Source: Alkalicoccus saliphilus (GTDB taxonomy: Bacteria; Bacillota; Bacilli; Bacillales; Salisediminibacteriaceae). From it: a stretch of DNA of 47,493 bases. Numbering within the stretch: position 1 is the first letter of the stretch; every line of letters begins with the position of its first letter. Position numbers and translations under genes: made by a program. The stretch covers positions 1 through 47,493 of the forward strand of contig NZ_PZJJ01000025.1 in assembly GCF_003044065.1 (NCBI RefSeq), read 5' to 3'. Of the stretch, positions 7,175 to 15,717 are shown one piece after another. The notes below the pieces were generated by a model. That model was given only the letters and a program-made list of their open reading frames with translations, was not told where the DNA came from and did no database searches.

Positions 7175-8451
7175 GTCTGCTCCTTAACCGGCTCCTGAAA
7201 TTCTGCGGCTCCGTCACTTCTCAGCATAAACACCGTCACCGGGTCGCCTTTTTCATAGCCGCGCGTACCTCCCGGCAGGACAATTAACGCATTCGACTGC
7301 GCAAGGGATGTGACGACCTGTGACTTATCAAGCCCGGCAGGTACAGCATGCAGCTTTCCTTTATAGAAAAAAGCATGTCCGCGGACAAAACGTGTAAAAG
7401 GATTCGGTTTCGGAAAACTTTTTCCAAGTACAGCATCTGCCTGCTGCAAAAACGGTTTCTGAGCTCCCATTGCGGCTTTCAGCCACGGTGCGGCAAACAG
7501 TTCAAATCCGACAAAACAGGCAGAAGGATTCCCGGAGAGACCAAAGAGAGGCTTCTCCCCCTGGAAAGCAACGGTCGTCACACTTCCCGGGCGCATCGCG
7601 ACTTTATTAAAAAGCACTTCTGCTTCAAGCTTTTCGTAAACAGCCGGAAGAAAATCAAAGTCTCCGACAGATACTCCACCGGTCGTAATTAACGCGTCCA
7701 CATCTTCAAGTACCCCGGAAATTTTGGATAGACATAAATCAAATTCATCCGGAAGCTGTCCGTAGTACACAGCCTCTGCCCCGGCTTCCTTCAGCTGCTC
7801 GACGACCATCGGTGCGTTGCTGTTACGGATTTTTCCCGGCTCGAGTGGATCACCGGGCTCGAGAAGTTCTGTGCCGGTCGCAAATACACCGACAACAGGC
7901 TTTTTTCTTACCTGAACGTTGGAGTAGCCGAATGTAGCAAGTGCTGCAGTAATTCCGGCATGCACGCGCTCGCCGCCGGGAAGGACTTCCGCCCCTTTCT
8001 GCATTTCTTCTCCTTTTTTCACGACGTTGTCTCCCGGTTCAAACGGGCGGGTAATTTGTATTTCCTCATCGGACAGTTCTTTTGTCAGTTCAAACATGAT
8101 GACCGCGTCTGTTTCCTGCGGCATAATCGTACCAGTCATGACACGGACCGCTTCTCCCGGCCGGGGCGTTTTTGTGGCAACATGCCCTGCCCCGACCGTC
8201 TCAATGACGCGAAGAGTTACAGGGTTCTCACGTCCGGCGTTTTTCGTATCTTCTGCACGGACCGCAAACCCGTCGTACGGGGACCGGTCAAATGGCGGCA
8301 CCGCTTCATCTGCCGTAATCGGCTCTGCCAGCCATCGTCCTCCCGCCTGCTCCAGCCGGACGGTTTCTGTTTCTGCTGTATGTATCCGTTCCATAACCCG
8401 TCCGACGGCGTCAGACACCGGAATCGGCTTTCTTTTCTCGACCATTCCCAT
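7171..8451 (-). CDS. moeA: Molybdopterin molybdenumtransferase MoeA
   Basis: MoeA inserts molybdate into adenylylated molybdopterin. Diagnostic segments are PPFDRSPYDGFAVRAED, RVMTGTIMPQETDAV, VFATGTELLEPG, GKIRNSNAPM, TTGGVSVGDFDFLP and GLSGNPSACFV. The frame is open upstream, but the SD GAGGAG sits just before ATG 8451 (with ATG 8445 also in frame), so the start is 8451 or 8445 rather than the longer reading. It is the first gene of the molybdenum-cofactor operon. No moaA, moaC or molybdoenzyme gene is in the window. Confidence 0.95.
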   Translation of the reverse strand: MGMVEKRKPIPVSDAVGRVMERIHTAETETVRLEQAGGRWLAEPITADEAVPPFDRSPYDGFAVRAEDTKNAGRENPVTLRVIETVGAGHVATKTPRPGEAVRVMTGTIMPQETDAVIMFELTKELSDEEIQITRPFEPGDNVVKKGEEMQKGAEVLPGGERVHAGITAALATFGYSNVQVRKKPVVGVFATGTELLEPGDPLEPGKIRNSNAPMVVEQLKEAGAEAVYYGQLPDEFDLCLSKISGVLEDVDALITTGGVSVGDFDFLPAVYEKLEAEVLFNKVAMRPGSVTTVAFQGEKPLFGLSGNPSACFVGFELFAAPWLKAAMGAQKPFLQQADAVLGKSFPKPNPFTRFVRGHAFFYKGKLHAVPAGLDKSQVVTSLAQSNALIVLPGGTRGYEKGDPVTVFMLRSDGAAEFQEPVKEQT

Positions 8452-8594
8452 CACACTCCTCTTTCTTCCTATTTTAGCAAAAGCACGTGCGATTCTAAAA
8501 CGTTTCGTGAAAACAGTTTCTAACGAAGATCCCCCAGGCTGCGACAAGAATTTTAAAAGTCGGAAAAAGTATATCTGACCGGCATTTTATTTAG

Positions 8595-8647
8595 TATAGT
8601 CTTTGTTAAAGCTTCGCAGTGATGAAAGGTGACTGCGGAGCTTTTTT
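8595..8647 (+). terminator. Intrinsic terminator with no upstream plus-strand gene
   Basis: A 12-bp stem (8609-8620 with 8632-8643, one G-U-type mismatch) is followed by a run of six T. A -10-like TATAGT lies at 8595-8600, just upstream of the stem. The only nearby gene, moeA, is on the other strand and points away. It may end antisense or read-around transcription, or form a very short transcript. Confidence 0.6.
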
Positions 8648-8905
8648 ACTTTCGCAAACTGCTTGTTTATTGTTCTGCGGAAAGAATTATTTCTTGAGAA
8701 AAAGTTCGGTAAAGAAAAAATCTTTTATAAAAACATGTGCCGGGAATTGGATCAAAAGCCCTCCTCTGGAAACAGCAGCAACCCCCTTCAGAATAGAAAA
8801 TGTATTTTTTTCATCAAAAGTATGATTGAAACCTGGTTCCTCCGGGTACACTAACCATGTGCCATTATTTTATAATTATTTCATTTTAGAAGAGGAGGAT
8901 GTTTT
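8648..8905. other. Intergenic stretch, SigB-like promoter only
   Basis: Short plus-strand frames here (for example 8663-8854) lack a ribosome binding site and look random. A possible SigB -10 (GGGTAC, 8844-8849) has a weak -35 about 14 nt upstream. Related GlsB/YmgE-type genes such as B. subtilis ywzA belong to the SigB general-stress regulon, which makes this site plausible for the following gene. Confidence 0.35.
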
Positions 8906-9160
8906 ATGGGCTGGATTATTACATTAATTGTCGGAGGTATCATCGGGTGGCTTGCCGGTGTTATTTTAGGCAAGAACGTTCCATTTGGTATTGTCGGTAA
9001 TATTATTGCCGGACTTGTCGGTGCGTCTATCGGTAACTCACTTGGTCTCGATATTGGACCATCACTGGGCGGCGTAAGCATTATCGGCGGTCTGCTCGGC
9101 GCGATAATTCTTATTTTAATTGTTTCCGTCATTATGAAAGCGATCGGCAGCAAAAAATAA
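8906..9160 (+). CDS. GlsB/YeaQ/YmgE-family stress membrane protein
   Basis: An 84-residue, Gly-rich integral membrane protein with three hydrophobic segments. It shows the family pattern GGIIGWLAG, GIVGNIIAGLVGA, and a GG-containing third helix (GGLLGAIILILIV). Start ATG 8906 follows GAGGAGG. These transglycosylase-associated-like proteins are induced by general stress and their biochemical role is unresolved. It is monocistronic, ending at a strong terminator (9178-9213). Confidence 0.93.
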   Translation: MGWIITLIVGGIIGWLAGVILGKNVPFGIVGNIIAGLVGASIGNSLGLDIGPSLGGVSIIGGLLGAIILILIVSVIMKAIGSKK

Positions 9161-9177
9161 GCAAAGTGCATGAATCG

Positions 9178-9213
9178 AACCTCCTGCGGTTTTTAATCCG
9201 CAGGAGGTTTTTT
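9178..9213 (+). terminator. Intrinsic terminator of the GlsB-family gene
   Basis: A perfect 12-bp stem (9178-9189 with 9198-9209) with an 8-nt loop is followed by a T-run. It lies 17 bp after the stop codon. Confidence 0.92.
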
Positions 9214-9306
9214 GTGTTTATCCCATCGAAAATTAGAGCTGTGCTTAAAGACTCTGAAAGTCCTTTCCTTTCATTTCTCTAAGATACGCACCGCCCCTTT
9301 CCCGCT

Positions 9307-10761
9307 CTACAAAATAGGACTGAGGAGACTCGAAATGCCTTCTTTGAATTTTTCCGTCCACTTCCTCTCCGCGTACATTTCTTTTGTGAAGAGCCGGCTC
9401 CCTGCCGTGTCGGTTTCAAAGTGGGATTCCAGCTCCAGAGCCGTACGTTCGTTGTAGATTAAAGCGTTGATTTCAAAATTCAGCCGAAAGCTTCTTGCAT
9501 CAAGATTAGTTGTCCCGACTGTGGAGACTTCACTGTCCACAACAAGTGTCTTCGCATGCAGGAATCCTTTTTCATAGAAGTACACTTTGGCCCCGTACTG
9601 AAGAAGCTCTCCGAGAAAGGACCTGGAGGCCCAGAAAACAAACGGATGATCCGGATTTCCCGGTATCATAATATTCATATTCACACCGGAAAGAAGTGCT
9701 GTGCGGCACGCATCCATGAAGCTTTTATCCGGAATAAAGTAAGGGGTCTGAATGTAAATATCATGTTCCGCTGACATAATAAGCTTAATCATCATATTTT
9801 TCAGATGCTCCGAGTGGGAATTCGGTCCGCTCGTTACAATCTGCATCGGAGAATAATCTTCGATCTGGTGACTCACAAACGCGAAAGTATCTTCTTTGTT
9901 TTTCCCGTTCCCGGCATAGTTCCAGTCGAAAATGAACCGCTGCTGCAGATCCGGCACGACGTCTCCCTCGATCCGAAGATGCGTATCACGCCAGTAGCCG
10001 AATCTTTTATCCTGCCCGAGGTATTCATTTCCTACATTAAATCCGCCGACGTAGCCGACTTTACCGTCAATAATGCATACTTTTCGGTGATTCCGGTTAT
10101 TCAGACGCAGGTTGATAATACCGAGCAGCGGCGGAAAAAACACCCGGACTTCCCCGTTATTAGCTAGAAGATCCTTGAAATCTTTAAGTTTTAATGTTCT
10201 TGATCCGACTGCATCGTATAACAGCCTCACTTTTACCCCGGCCTTCGCCCGTTCAACCAGTGCCTCCAAAATCTTCCTGCCGAGAGAATCCCGTTTAATA
10301 ATATAATACTGAATATTAATTTCATGCTGAGCACTTCGGATATCCTTCAGCAGGGCGGCGAATTTCTGCTCCCCGTCATGCAGAACCTGCGTTTTGTTCT
10401 GCAGACTGATCAGTGACTGGCTGGAGCGGAGGTTCAACTTAATCAGCTGTTCATATTTGTTTAAAAAAGCATCCTCCACTCCTGATTTTTTGTGGCGGAT
10501 CTCTTCGATCTGCTGATCAACCTGCTGGTTGAAAAACGTCTGTTCTTCCACACTCAGGTTATAGAAGTTGTCTTTTTTCAGCTGTCTGCCGAAAAATAAA
10601 TAGATAATAAAGCCAATTACCGGGAGGAAAAATAAAACGAGCAGCCACGCCCACGTCGTTGCTGCATCCCGGCGCTCAATAAATATAACGAAAACGGCGA
10701 GGAGAAAGTTCATGACAATAATAATGTTTAAACTCCACCCCAGCACGTAGGACCATTCCAT
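9307..10761 (-). CDS. cls: Cardiolipin synthase
   Basis: A 484-residue membrane-anchored phospholipase-D-superfamily enzyme that condenses phosphatidylglycerol to cardiolipin. Two N-terminal transmembrane helices (residues about 8-28 and 35-55) precede two HKD motifs, HRKVCIIDGKVGYVGG near residue 224 and HAKTLVVDSEVSTVGT near residue 400. Length is normal for bacterial Cls. Start ATG 10761 follows GGAGAGAATT. An 11-bp perfect inverted repeat lies 24 bp upstream of the start. Cardiolipin synthesis is commonly linked to salt and membrane stress. Confidence 0.96.
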   Translation of the reverse strand: MEWSYVLGWSLNIIIVMNFLLAVFVIFIERRDAATTWAWLLVLFFLPVIGFIIYLFFGRQLKKDNFYNLSVEEQTFFNQQVDQQIEEIRHKKSGVEDAFLNKYEQLIKLNLRSSQSLISLQNKTQVLHDGEQKFAALLKDIRSAQHEINIQYYIIKRDSLGRKILEALVERAKAGVKVRLLYDAVGSRTLKLKDFKDLLANNGEVRVFFPPLLGIINLRLNNRNHRKVCIIDGKVGYVGGFNVGNEYLGQDKRFGYWRDTHLRIEGDVVPDLQQRFIFDWNYAGNGKNKEDTFAFVSHQIEDYSPMQIVTSGPNSHSEHLKNMMIKLIMSAEHDIYIQTPYFIPDKSFMDACRTALLSGVNMNIMIPGNPDHPFVFWASRSFLGELLQYGAKVYFYEKGFLHAKTLVVDSEVSTVGTTNLDARSFRLNFEINALIYNERTALELESHFETDTAGSRLFTKEMYAERKWTEKFKEGISSLLSPIL

Positions 10762-10784
10762 AATTCTCTCCTTTCACAAATGAA

Positions 10785-10820
10785 TCCGGACTTATTAATT
10801 TAAAACTGCATAAGTCCGGA
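10785..10820. repeat. Perfect 11-bp inverted repeat upstream of cls
   Basis: Arms TCCGGACTTAT (10785-10795) and its exact complement (10810-10820) are separated by 14 nt. There is no T-run on either strand. It lies between the 31-aa ORF and cls, in the likely leader or promoter of cls, so it may be an operator or a 5' hairpin. Confidence 0.6.
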
Positions 10821-10852
10821 CCGGGCCGGCAGCACTCCTGCCACAAGAGTTC

Positions 10853-10948
10853 CTATTTGCTTTTCTGCGGCTTAAGCAGTGTGTAAAATACCGTGATCAT
10901 TAATATCGCAATGACAATATATATCGGTTCATCCATAAGTGTCTCCAT
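10853..10948 (-). CDS. 31-residue single-pass membrane peptide
   Basis: ATG 10948 follows GAGGAGG with seven-base spacing and encodes 31 residues: an acidic start (METLMDEP), one hydrophobic helix (IYIVIAILMITVFYTLL) and a basic end (KPQKSK). This has the topology of a real small membrane protein (N-out/C-in predicted). It is minus strand, between the DUF805 gene and cls. No family is recognised; it superficially resembles KdpF-like accessory peptides but no kdp genes are present. Confidence 0.6.
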   Translation of the reverse strand: METLMDEPIYIVIAILMITVFYTLLKPQKSK

Positions 10949-10986
10949 CTAAACAGCCTCCTCTTTTTACCTTTCTTCCAGTATAA

Positions 10987-11032
10987 AGAAAAATCCCGGA
11001 TACGTCACCTGCAGGGAGGACGATTTCCGGGA
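10987..11032 (-). terminator. Intrinsic terminator of the DUF805 gene
   Basis: On the minus strand a 7-bp stem (TCCCGGA with TCCGGGA; 11026-11032 with 10994-11000) is followed by a T-rich tract. It lies a few bases after the DUF805 stop codon. Confidence 0.6.
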
Positions 11033-11039
11033 AGTTCTT

Positions 11040-11396
11040 TTATGCTGCCGGCTGTTCTTTAGGATTCGGGCCGAACCGGTTGGCTCCTGCTTCACTGTCC
11101 TGGATAGCGAAAATTAAAAAGATAATCCATCCGATAAACGGGAGCAGTAAAATGAGCACCCACCAGCCGCTTTTATTCGTATCGTGCATTCTTCTGACCG
11201 CAACGGCGATACCCGGAATAAGCACTACGAGAGAATAAAGGCTGGAGATTACTGTCGGCAGGCCGATCAGCGTTTCAAGTATGGATAATACCATGAGAAT
11301 CAGGAAATTTACGAGTACAAACATCCAATACTCTTTTCTTCTTGCTCTCGATTGAAAATCACCGAAGTTCTGCAGTACTTTAATATACCATTCCAT
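11040..11396 (-). CDS. DUF805 family membrane protein
   Basis: A 118-residue membrane protein of the DUF805 (YhaH-like) family. It begins with the conserved RxRRxEYWMF stretch (SRARRKEYWMFVLVNF), contains four hydrophobic segments, and has the family motif RRMHDTNKSGWW before the last two helices. The start at ATG 11396 follows GGAGGAAAC. Function is unknown. Typical family length argues it is intact. Confidence 0.93.
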   Translation of the reverse strand: MEWYIKVLQNFGDFQSRARRKEYWMFVLVNFLILMVLSILETLIGLPTVISSLYSLVVLIPGIAVAVRRMHDTNKSGWWVLILLLPFIGWIIFLIFAIQDSEAGANRFGPNPKEQPAA

Positions 11397-11559
11397 GAGT
11401 GTTTCCTCCTTTCTGTATGTTTAATGCATTAGTAAATAACATCGTAAATGTATATATTTCACTTTTTGGAAATTATCAAACCAATATTCGTGTGCATTTT
11501 TCCCCAGGCCCTCCTGTTTGACGCCCAATGAAGAGTGTGATTGAATAAGAAGCAGAATA

Positions 11560-11690
11560 AACAGGTTTTCTAGGGTTCCGCAGCGCGGACAGAGCTGGTC
11601 CGGTCCGAGAGAAAACTCACAGTACTGCTGTGCCACGGAGGGATAAAAGCCCGGGAGATGACTAAATACATCTTCCGGGCTTTTTTATTG
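11560..11690 (+). ncRNA. Guanidine-I (ykkC) riboswitch with terminator
   Basis: The conserved elements of the ykkC/guanidine-I class appear in order: CTAGGGTTCCG (11570-11580), CTGGTCCGGTCCGAGAGA ending at 11612 and followed by AAAC, then ACGGAGGGATAAAAGCCCGG near 11634-11653 and GAGA. The last element overlaps the left arm of a 13-bp terminator stem (11648-11660 with 11669-11681, one mismatch) ending in six T. The SD and ATG of the EamA gene follow at 11699 and 11713. In this class guanidinium binding stabilises the aptamer P3 region and prevents terminator formation, switching on detoxification genes. The arrangement here is a transcriptional on-switch. Confidence 0.93.
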
Positions 11691-11712
11691 TCCGGACAGG
11701 GAGGAATTTAAA

Positions 11713-12552
11713 ATGGCGTTATTATATGGGTTGATTACTGCGCTCGCATTCGGTGCGGGTGATTATATTGCGGGACAGGTAACAAAAAGAGTTCCGACAT
11801 TGCTTGTCGTCTTATACGCCCAGGCATTCGGAGCAGTCGTGATGCTGCCCGCCGCGCTTGTAAGCGGTCATTCGTTAAGTGTTTCCGCGGTTATATGGGG
11901 GCTTCTCGGCGGCTTGTCACTCGGACTCGGGTTTCTATTATATTTTCATGCTTTATCACTGGGTAAAATGGGGGTCGTTTCCTCCATCGCAGGAATATTG
12001 TCTGCTGTCATTCCAGTAGCGGCCGGACTCTTAATCGGTGAACGCCCAGGGACAGCTGCTCTCGCTGCGATAGCTATGATTGTCTTATCGATTTTTCTTA
12101 TTTCAAAGAAAGACGCAAACGGGAAGACCGGGGGGACGACTGTCAAAGTGCTGCTTCAGTCAGCGGCAGCGGGTGTGCTCCTCGGAGGCTTTTTTATTTT
12201 CCTTCATATTCCTGCTTCCGGAGAAAGTATGTGGACCGTCTTCTTCACTATGTCGGGCTCCTTTCTCGGTGTCGCCGTTTTACTTATCGTACGGCGCGCC
12301 GATATCCGGGTCAAAAAACAGGCATGGCCTTTCATTTTAGGGAATGGATTTTTACAGACGTTCGGAGCTGTCACGTATGTGGCCGGTGTCAATATCGGTC
12401 TTATGTCCATTGTCGCTTTAGCCGGCGCTCTTTCTCCGCTTTTCACCGTTATTTTTGCACGGCTTCTTATCCAGGAATATTTGAATAAATTTCAGATCAG
12501 CGGTATCCTCGTCGCGTTATCAGGAATTGCTCTGCTCGTTGTCACAACTTAA
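11713..12552 (+). CDS. EamA/DMT-superfamily transporter under a guanidine riboswitch
   Basis: A 279-residue ten-helix membrane protein with two EamA repeats. The first has GLITALAFGAGDYIAGQ, and the second ends in FARLLIQEYLNKFQISGILVAL, a typical DMT signature. Start ATG 11713 follows GGGAGGAATTT. The upstream guanidine-I riboswitch indicates a role in export of guanidinium or a related compound, as shown for SMR-type Gdx transporters. This protein belongs to the larger EamA subgroup rather than SMR. Substrate assignment is therefore inference from regulation. Monocistronic as far as can be seen. Confidence 0.9.
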   Translation: MALLYGLITALAFGAGDYIAGQVTKRVPTLLVVLYAQAFGAVVMLPAALVSGHSLSVSAVIWGLLGGLSLGLGFLLYFHALSLGKMGVVSSIAGILSAVIPVAAGLLIGERPGTAALAAIAMIVLSIFLISKKDANGKTGGTTVKVLLQSAAAGVLLGGFFIFLHIPASGESMWTVFFTMSGSFLGVAVLLIVRRADIRVKKQAWPFILGNGFLQTFGAVTYVAGVNIGLMSIVALAGALSPLFTVIFARLLIQEYLNKFQISGILVALSGIALLVVTT

Positions 12553-12633
12553 CATCCCGGTGTATTAAACTTGCCCTCCACTCCAATATATGTAAACTAT
12601 GAAGTAAATCTGTTTATATTGGGAGGGGAAGAA

Positions 12634-13437
12634 ATGTTTTACGAACATGACGGAGGAAAATTGTTCTATGAAGCATTCGGAAGTGACAGCAGCCTGACAT
12701 TAGTTTTTTTGCATGGCGTGGCGATGGACCACAAAACTTTCGATTCCCAGACAGCTGAACTTCAGCATCACTACAAAGTCATTACTGTAGACCTGCCTGC
12801 TCATGGTGAGTCTACTCCACTCGACCGGAGCCTCCCCTATTCTAAAACTTGTGCACATATCATCGCCGGCTTACTGGATCATTTAAAAATTGATAAGGCC
12901 ATTTTCATCGGCCAGTCGCTTGGCAGTTTCATCGTTTCTCATGCTGCAGCTCTGCATCCGGAGAAAGTGCTGGCGACTATTCACATCGGCGGAGGCGGAC
13001 TGTATCCTAAATCCAGCGCTCTATTAAAAGGCGTTAACCCGTCCATCGCCCCTTTCATTACGCTGTTACCAAATAAATATACGTTTAAAACGTTTGCCGA
13101 CCATAAAGCATTAAAGCCTCATACGAAAGGTTATATGATCAAAACTGCCGCCACCACCGGCAAGTCTGTTATCATTCAGCTTACAAAAGCAATGATAACT
13201 GATATGACGGAAGGCACATCCGCGCCGATTCAGCAGCCCACCTTAATTTTGTATGGAGATCACGAAGCGGCCTATGTAAAACGGATGAACATCAAATTCC
13301 ATGAAACGCTGAACAACAGCAGGCTCGTCGTGATCAAGGAAGCACACCACATTGCAAATCAGGATAATCCTGAAGCTTTTAATAAAGAAGTCATTTCCTT
13401 TATTAAAGATATAACAAAAGACCCTGTCTCCCTTTGA
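12634..13437 (+). CDS. Alpha/beta-hydrolase fold protein
   Basis: A soluble hydrolase of about 267 residues. The oxyanion region LVFLHGVAMDHKTF, nucleophile elbow GQSLGS, acid residue in LYGDHEAAY and catalytic His in EAHHIAN are all visible. The start is ATG 12634, behind GGGAGGGGAAGAA; the frame is open 63 bases further upstream but without an SD. Substrate is unknown. It lies 82 bp after the EamA gene. It converges with the GH16 gene and shares a bidirectional terminator. Confidence 0.88.
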   Translation: MFYEHDGGKLFYEAFGSDSSLTLVFLHGVAMDHKTFDSQTAELQHHYKVITVDLPAHGESTPLDRSLPYSKTCAHIIAGLLDHLKIDKAIFIGQSLGSFIVSHAAALHPEKVLATIHIGGGGLYPKSSALLKGVNPSIAPFITLLPNKYTFKTFADHKALKPHTKGYMIKTAATTGKSVIIQLTKAMITDMTEGTSAPIQQPTLILYGDHEAAYVKRMNIKFHETLNNSRLVVIKEAHHIANQDNPEAFNKEVISFIKDITKDPVSL

Positions 13438-13473
13438 AAAGAAATATTTTTCTTTATTTTTCAGATCCACAGC

Positions 13474-13513
13474 AAAAAAATCGGTCATGACAAATTGTCA
13501 TGACCGATTTTTT
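13474..13513. terminator. Bidirectional intrinsic terminator
   Basis: A near-perfect long stem (core TCGGTCATGAC, 13481-13491, paired with 13497-13507) is flanked by A-run and T-run. It separates the convergent hydrolase and GH16 genes and should work in both directions. Confidence 0.93.
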
Positions 13514-13545
13514 ATATTTGTTAAAGTATTTCCTTCGGAGGATTT

Positions 13546-15717
13546 TTAGTTGTTATTTCCTCTACCGGCATGATCGGGCTTATTACCCCTCCCGGGATTT
13601 TCAGCGTGAGAGTTCCCTTTCCCTGCAGGAATGCTGATTTTTTCACCATTGCCTGTTTCCAGGTAAAGATTACCGTCTTCATCTTCCTTAAACGGAGCTC
13701 CTTTTCCAGGATGGGAAGGTTGTCCGCTCACGGGCTCGTCCACATCTTCTTCCTGACCCTCGTCGTTTCCTTTTTCCACTTCAACAATTCTTACATTGTC
13801 AAGATGAATGTCATAAGGAACATCGAGTTCCGGGTCGTCACCATCCCGCCCAAGACCAAACATCAAGGTAAATTCTCCAGGATTCACCACATTCACATAC
13901 GTTTCGTACGATTGCATGTCATTTCCGACATCGAATGTATGAATGCCGGTACCGGACCCGGTTAACTCTACGCGCACATCCCTCTCTTCCTCGGAACGCA
14001 TATCAAAGCCAATTTTATAAATACCTTCCGGAACCATGACATCCTGCATAAACTGAATGTGCCACCACTCCCAGCCTTCCTGGTTGACCGTTGCCTTCAG
14101 TTCATTATTCACGATAGAAAAGTCGGCTGCTCCTGCATACTGCTCATAATTTCCCATGTTAAATACGTTCCAGACAAGACCGTCATTTTCGTCACCGAAT
14201 TCTGTGGTCGTATCGAACGTGCCGTCCTCGATCAGGTTATCTCCTGATTCGACCCAGTTGTCTGAATCATTCGGGTCTTCCGGTCCGGTCGATTCTCCGT
14301 CAATACCGACTTCAACAAGCCGGACATTGTCGATATGCATGTCATACGGAACGTCCAGCTCCGGATCATCGACGCCTTTACCTAATCCGAAAAGGAGTGA
14401 ATAATCACCCGGCTGGGCCACGTCGATGTATGTTTCGTACGTTTCCATTTCCTCATTTACTTCAAATTCAATCTGGCGGTATCCGGCTCCGGTAAGCTCT
14501 GTGCGGATCGTCCGCTCTTCATCTGAGCGCATGTCGAATTCCAGTTTATACGTGCCTGCCGGTACCGAAACATCCTGCATCAGCTGAATATGATACCAGT
14601 TCCATCCGACCTGATTGACTGTGGCCTGCAGCTTGTTATCTACAATCGAAAAGTCAGCGGTCCCGCCATTCGGATCATGGTCAGCCATGTTGAACACGTT
14701 CCAGACCAGGCTGTCATTTTCATCACCGAATTCCGTCGTCGTATCAAACGTGCCGTCTTCAATCAGGTTTTCCCCGATTTCTTCCCAGTTTTTCGTTTCG
14801 TCTACTGGAGGAGGTCCATCATCTTCCGGCTCTCCGTTTTCATCCGGGTCTATCCATTCCCCTGGCGGTGGATGCTCAGCGTCGGCATCTTCATATACGC
14901 GGACGTAATCCACTTCCACCTGTCCCGGGAATTCCGTTGTTTCGTCTGGTTCTCCACCGTACCATCCGCCGACAGCAAGGTTTAGAATCATGTGAAATTC
15001 CTGATCAAACGGTGCTGGGTACTCTCCGTATTTCGTACCCCATTCTGTTTTCGTGGAATAAAGCTCATCGTTGACATACCAGCGGATTTCGCCGGGTTCC
15101 CATTCGATGGCATATTCATTGAAATCGGTCGTGGACTGCCCTTCCGGGAATTGATAAACTTCTTCACTGTAAGTATTTTGAGGCCATAGATCTCCATAGT
15201 GTATCGCTGCACCGACTTTATCGGTTTCTGAGCCCCGGTTTTCCATAATGTCGATTTCCCCGGATGCAGCCCAGCCGCCGTAAATATCGTCCTGCGGCAT
15301 CATCCAGAATGCCGGCCAGTAACCCTGCCCTTCCGGAAGCTTCATACTTGCTTCAAAACGGCCGTAGGCCTGACTGAACGATTCATCTGTCAGTACTTTG
15401 CCGGAAGTATAATCATACTCCCCTTTATCGTCACCGACTGATTCCTCGCGGGCTTCTAAAATCAGCTTTCCGTCTTCCACCCGGACGTTATCTTCCTGAT
15501 AGGACTGCAGCTCATTGTTCCCCCACCCTTCAATCCATTCGTCTCCGTCATAAAATCCATTACCGATGTCTATACGCCATTTGGATGTATCAAGCTGATT
15601 CCCCTCAAATTCATCCTGCCAAGTCATCTGCCAGTTGGGCTCATGCTCCTCAGCTCCCGCAGTGAACGGTACCGCAAGGGCTGATATAAGTACTGTACTG
15701 AACATTGTTTTCTTCAT
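13546..15717 (-). CDS. Secreted GH16 endo-beta-1,3-glucanase (laminarinase-like) with two CBMs
   Basis: A precursor of about 723 residues. The start is ATG 15717 behind GGAAGGAG. A Sec signal peptide (MKKTMFSTVLISALAVPFTA, cleaved near AGA-EE) leads to a GH16 catalytic domain (residues about 30-275). The catalytic motif GEIDIMENRG lies near residues 153-162. A Pro/Asp/Glu linker and two tandem CBM4/9-like modules (about 315-475 and 485-650) follow, both starting NLIEDGTFDTTTEFGDEND and ending in HxDNVR. The tail is rich in Gly, Lys and Asn (GRGNNN end). The catalytic motif and the QSYQEDNV, FEASMKLPEGQGYWPAFWMM regions fit laminarinases. Substrate is likely an extracellular beta-1,3-glucan. 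No partner glycosidases are adjacent. Confidence 0.93.
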   Translation of the reverse strand: MKKTMFSTVLISALAVPFTAGAEEHEPNWQMTWQDEFEGNQLDTSKWRIDIGNGFYDGDEWIEGWGNNELQSYQEDNVRVEDGKLILEAREESVGDDKGEYDYTSGKVLTDESFSQAYGRFEASMKLPEGQGYWPAFWMMPQDDIYGGWAASGEIDIMENRGSETDKVGAAIHYGDLWPQNTYSEEVYQFPEGQSTTDFNEYAIEWEPGEIRWYVNDELYSTKTEWGTKYGEYPAPFDQEFHMILNLAVGGWYGGEPDETTEFPGQVEVDYVRVYEDADAEHPPPGEWIDPDENGEPEDDGPPPVDETKNWEEIGENLIEDGTFDTTTEFGDENDSLVWNVFNMADHDPNGGTADFSIVDNKLQATVNQVGWNWYHIQLMQDVSVPAGTYKLEFDMRSDEERTIRTELTGAGYRQIEFEVNEEMETYETYIDVAQPGDYSLLFGLGKGVDDPELDVPYDMHIDNVRLVEVGIDGESTGPEDPNDSDNWVESGDNLIEDGTFDTTTEFGDENDGLVWNVFNMGNYEQYAGAADFSIVNNELKATVNQEGWEWWHIQFMQDVMVPEGIYKIGFDMRSEEERDVRVELTGSGTGIHTFDVGNDMQSYETYVNVVNPGEFTLMFGLGRDGDDPELDVPYDIHLDNVRIVEVEKGNDEGQEEDVDEPVSGQPSHPGKGAPFKEDEDGNLYLETGNGEKISIPAGKGNSHAENPGRGNKPDHAGRGNNN

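Noticed and set aside
8663-8854. 63-codon plus-strand ORF before the GlsB-type gene
   Set aside because: No SD and it overlaps the probable SigB promoter of the following gene.
11421-11636. 71-codon minus-strand ORF with a CPRCG motif
   Set aside because: It is antisense to the guanidine-I riboswitch, has no SD, and its apparent motif comes from conserved RNA sequence.
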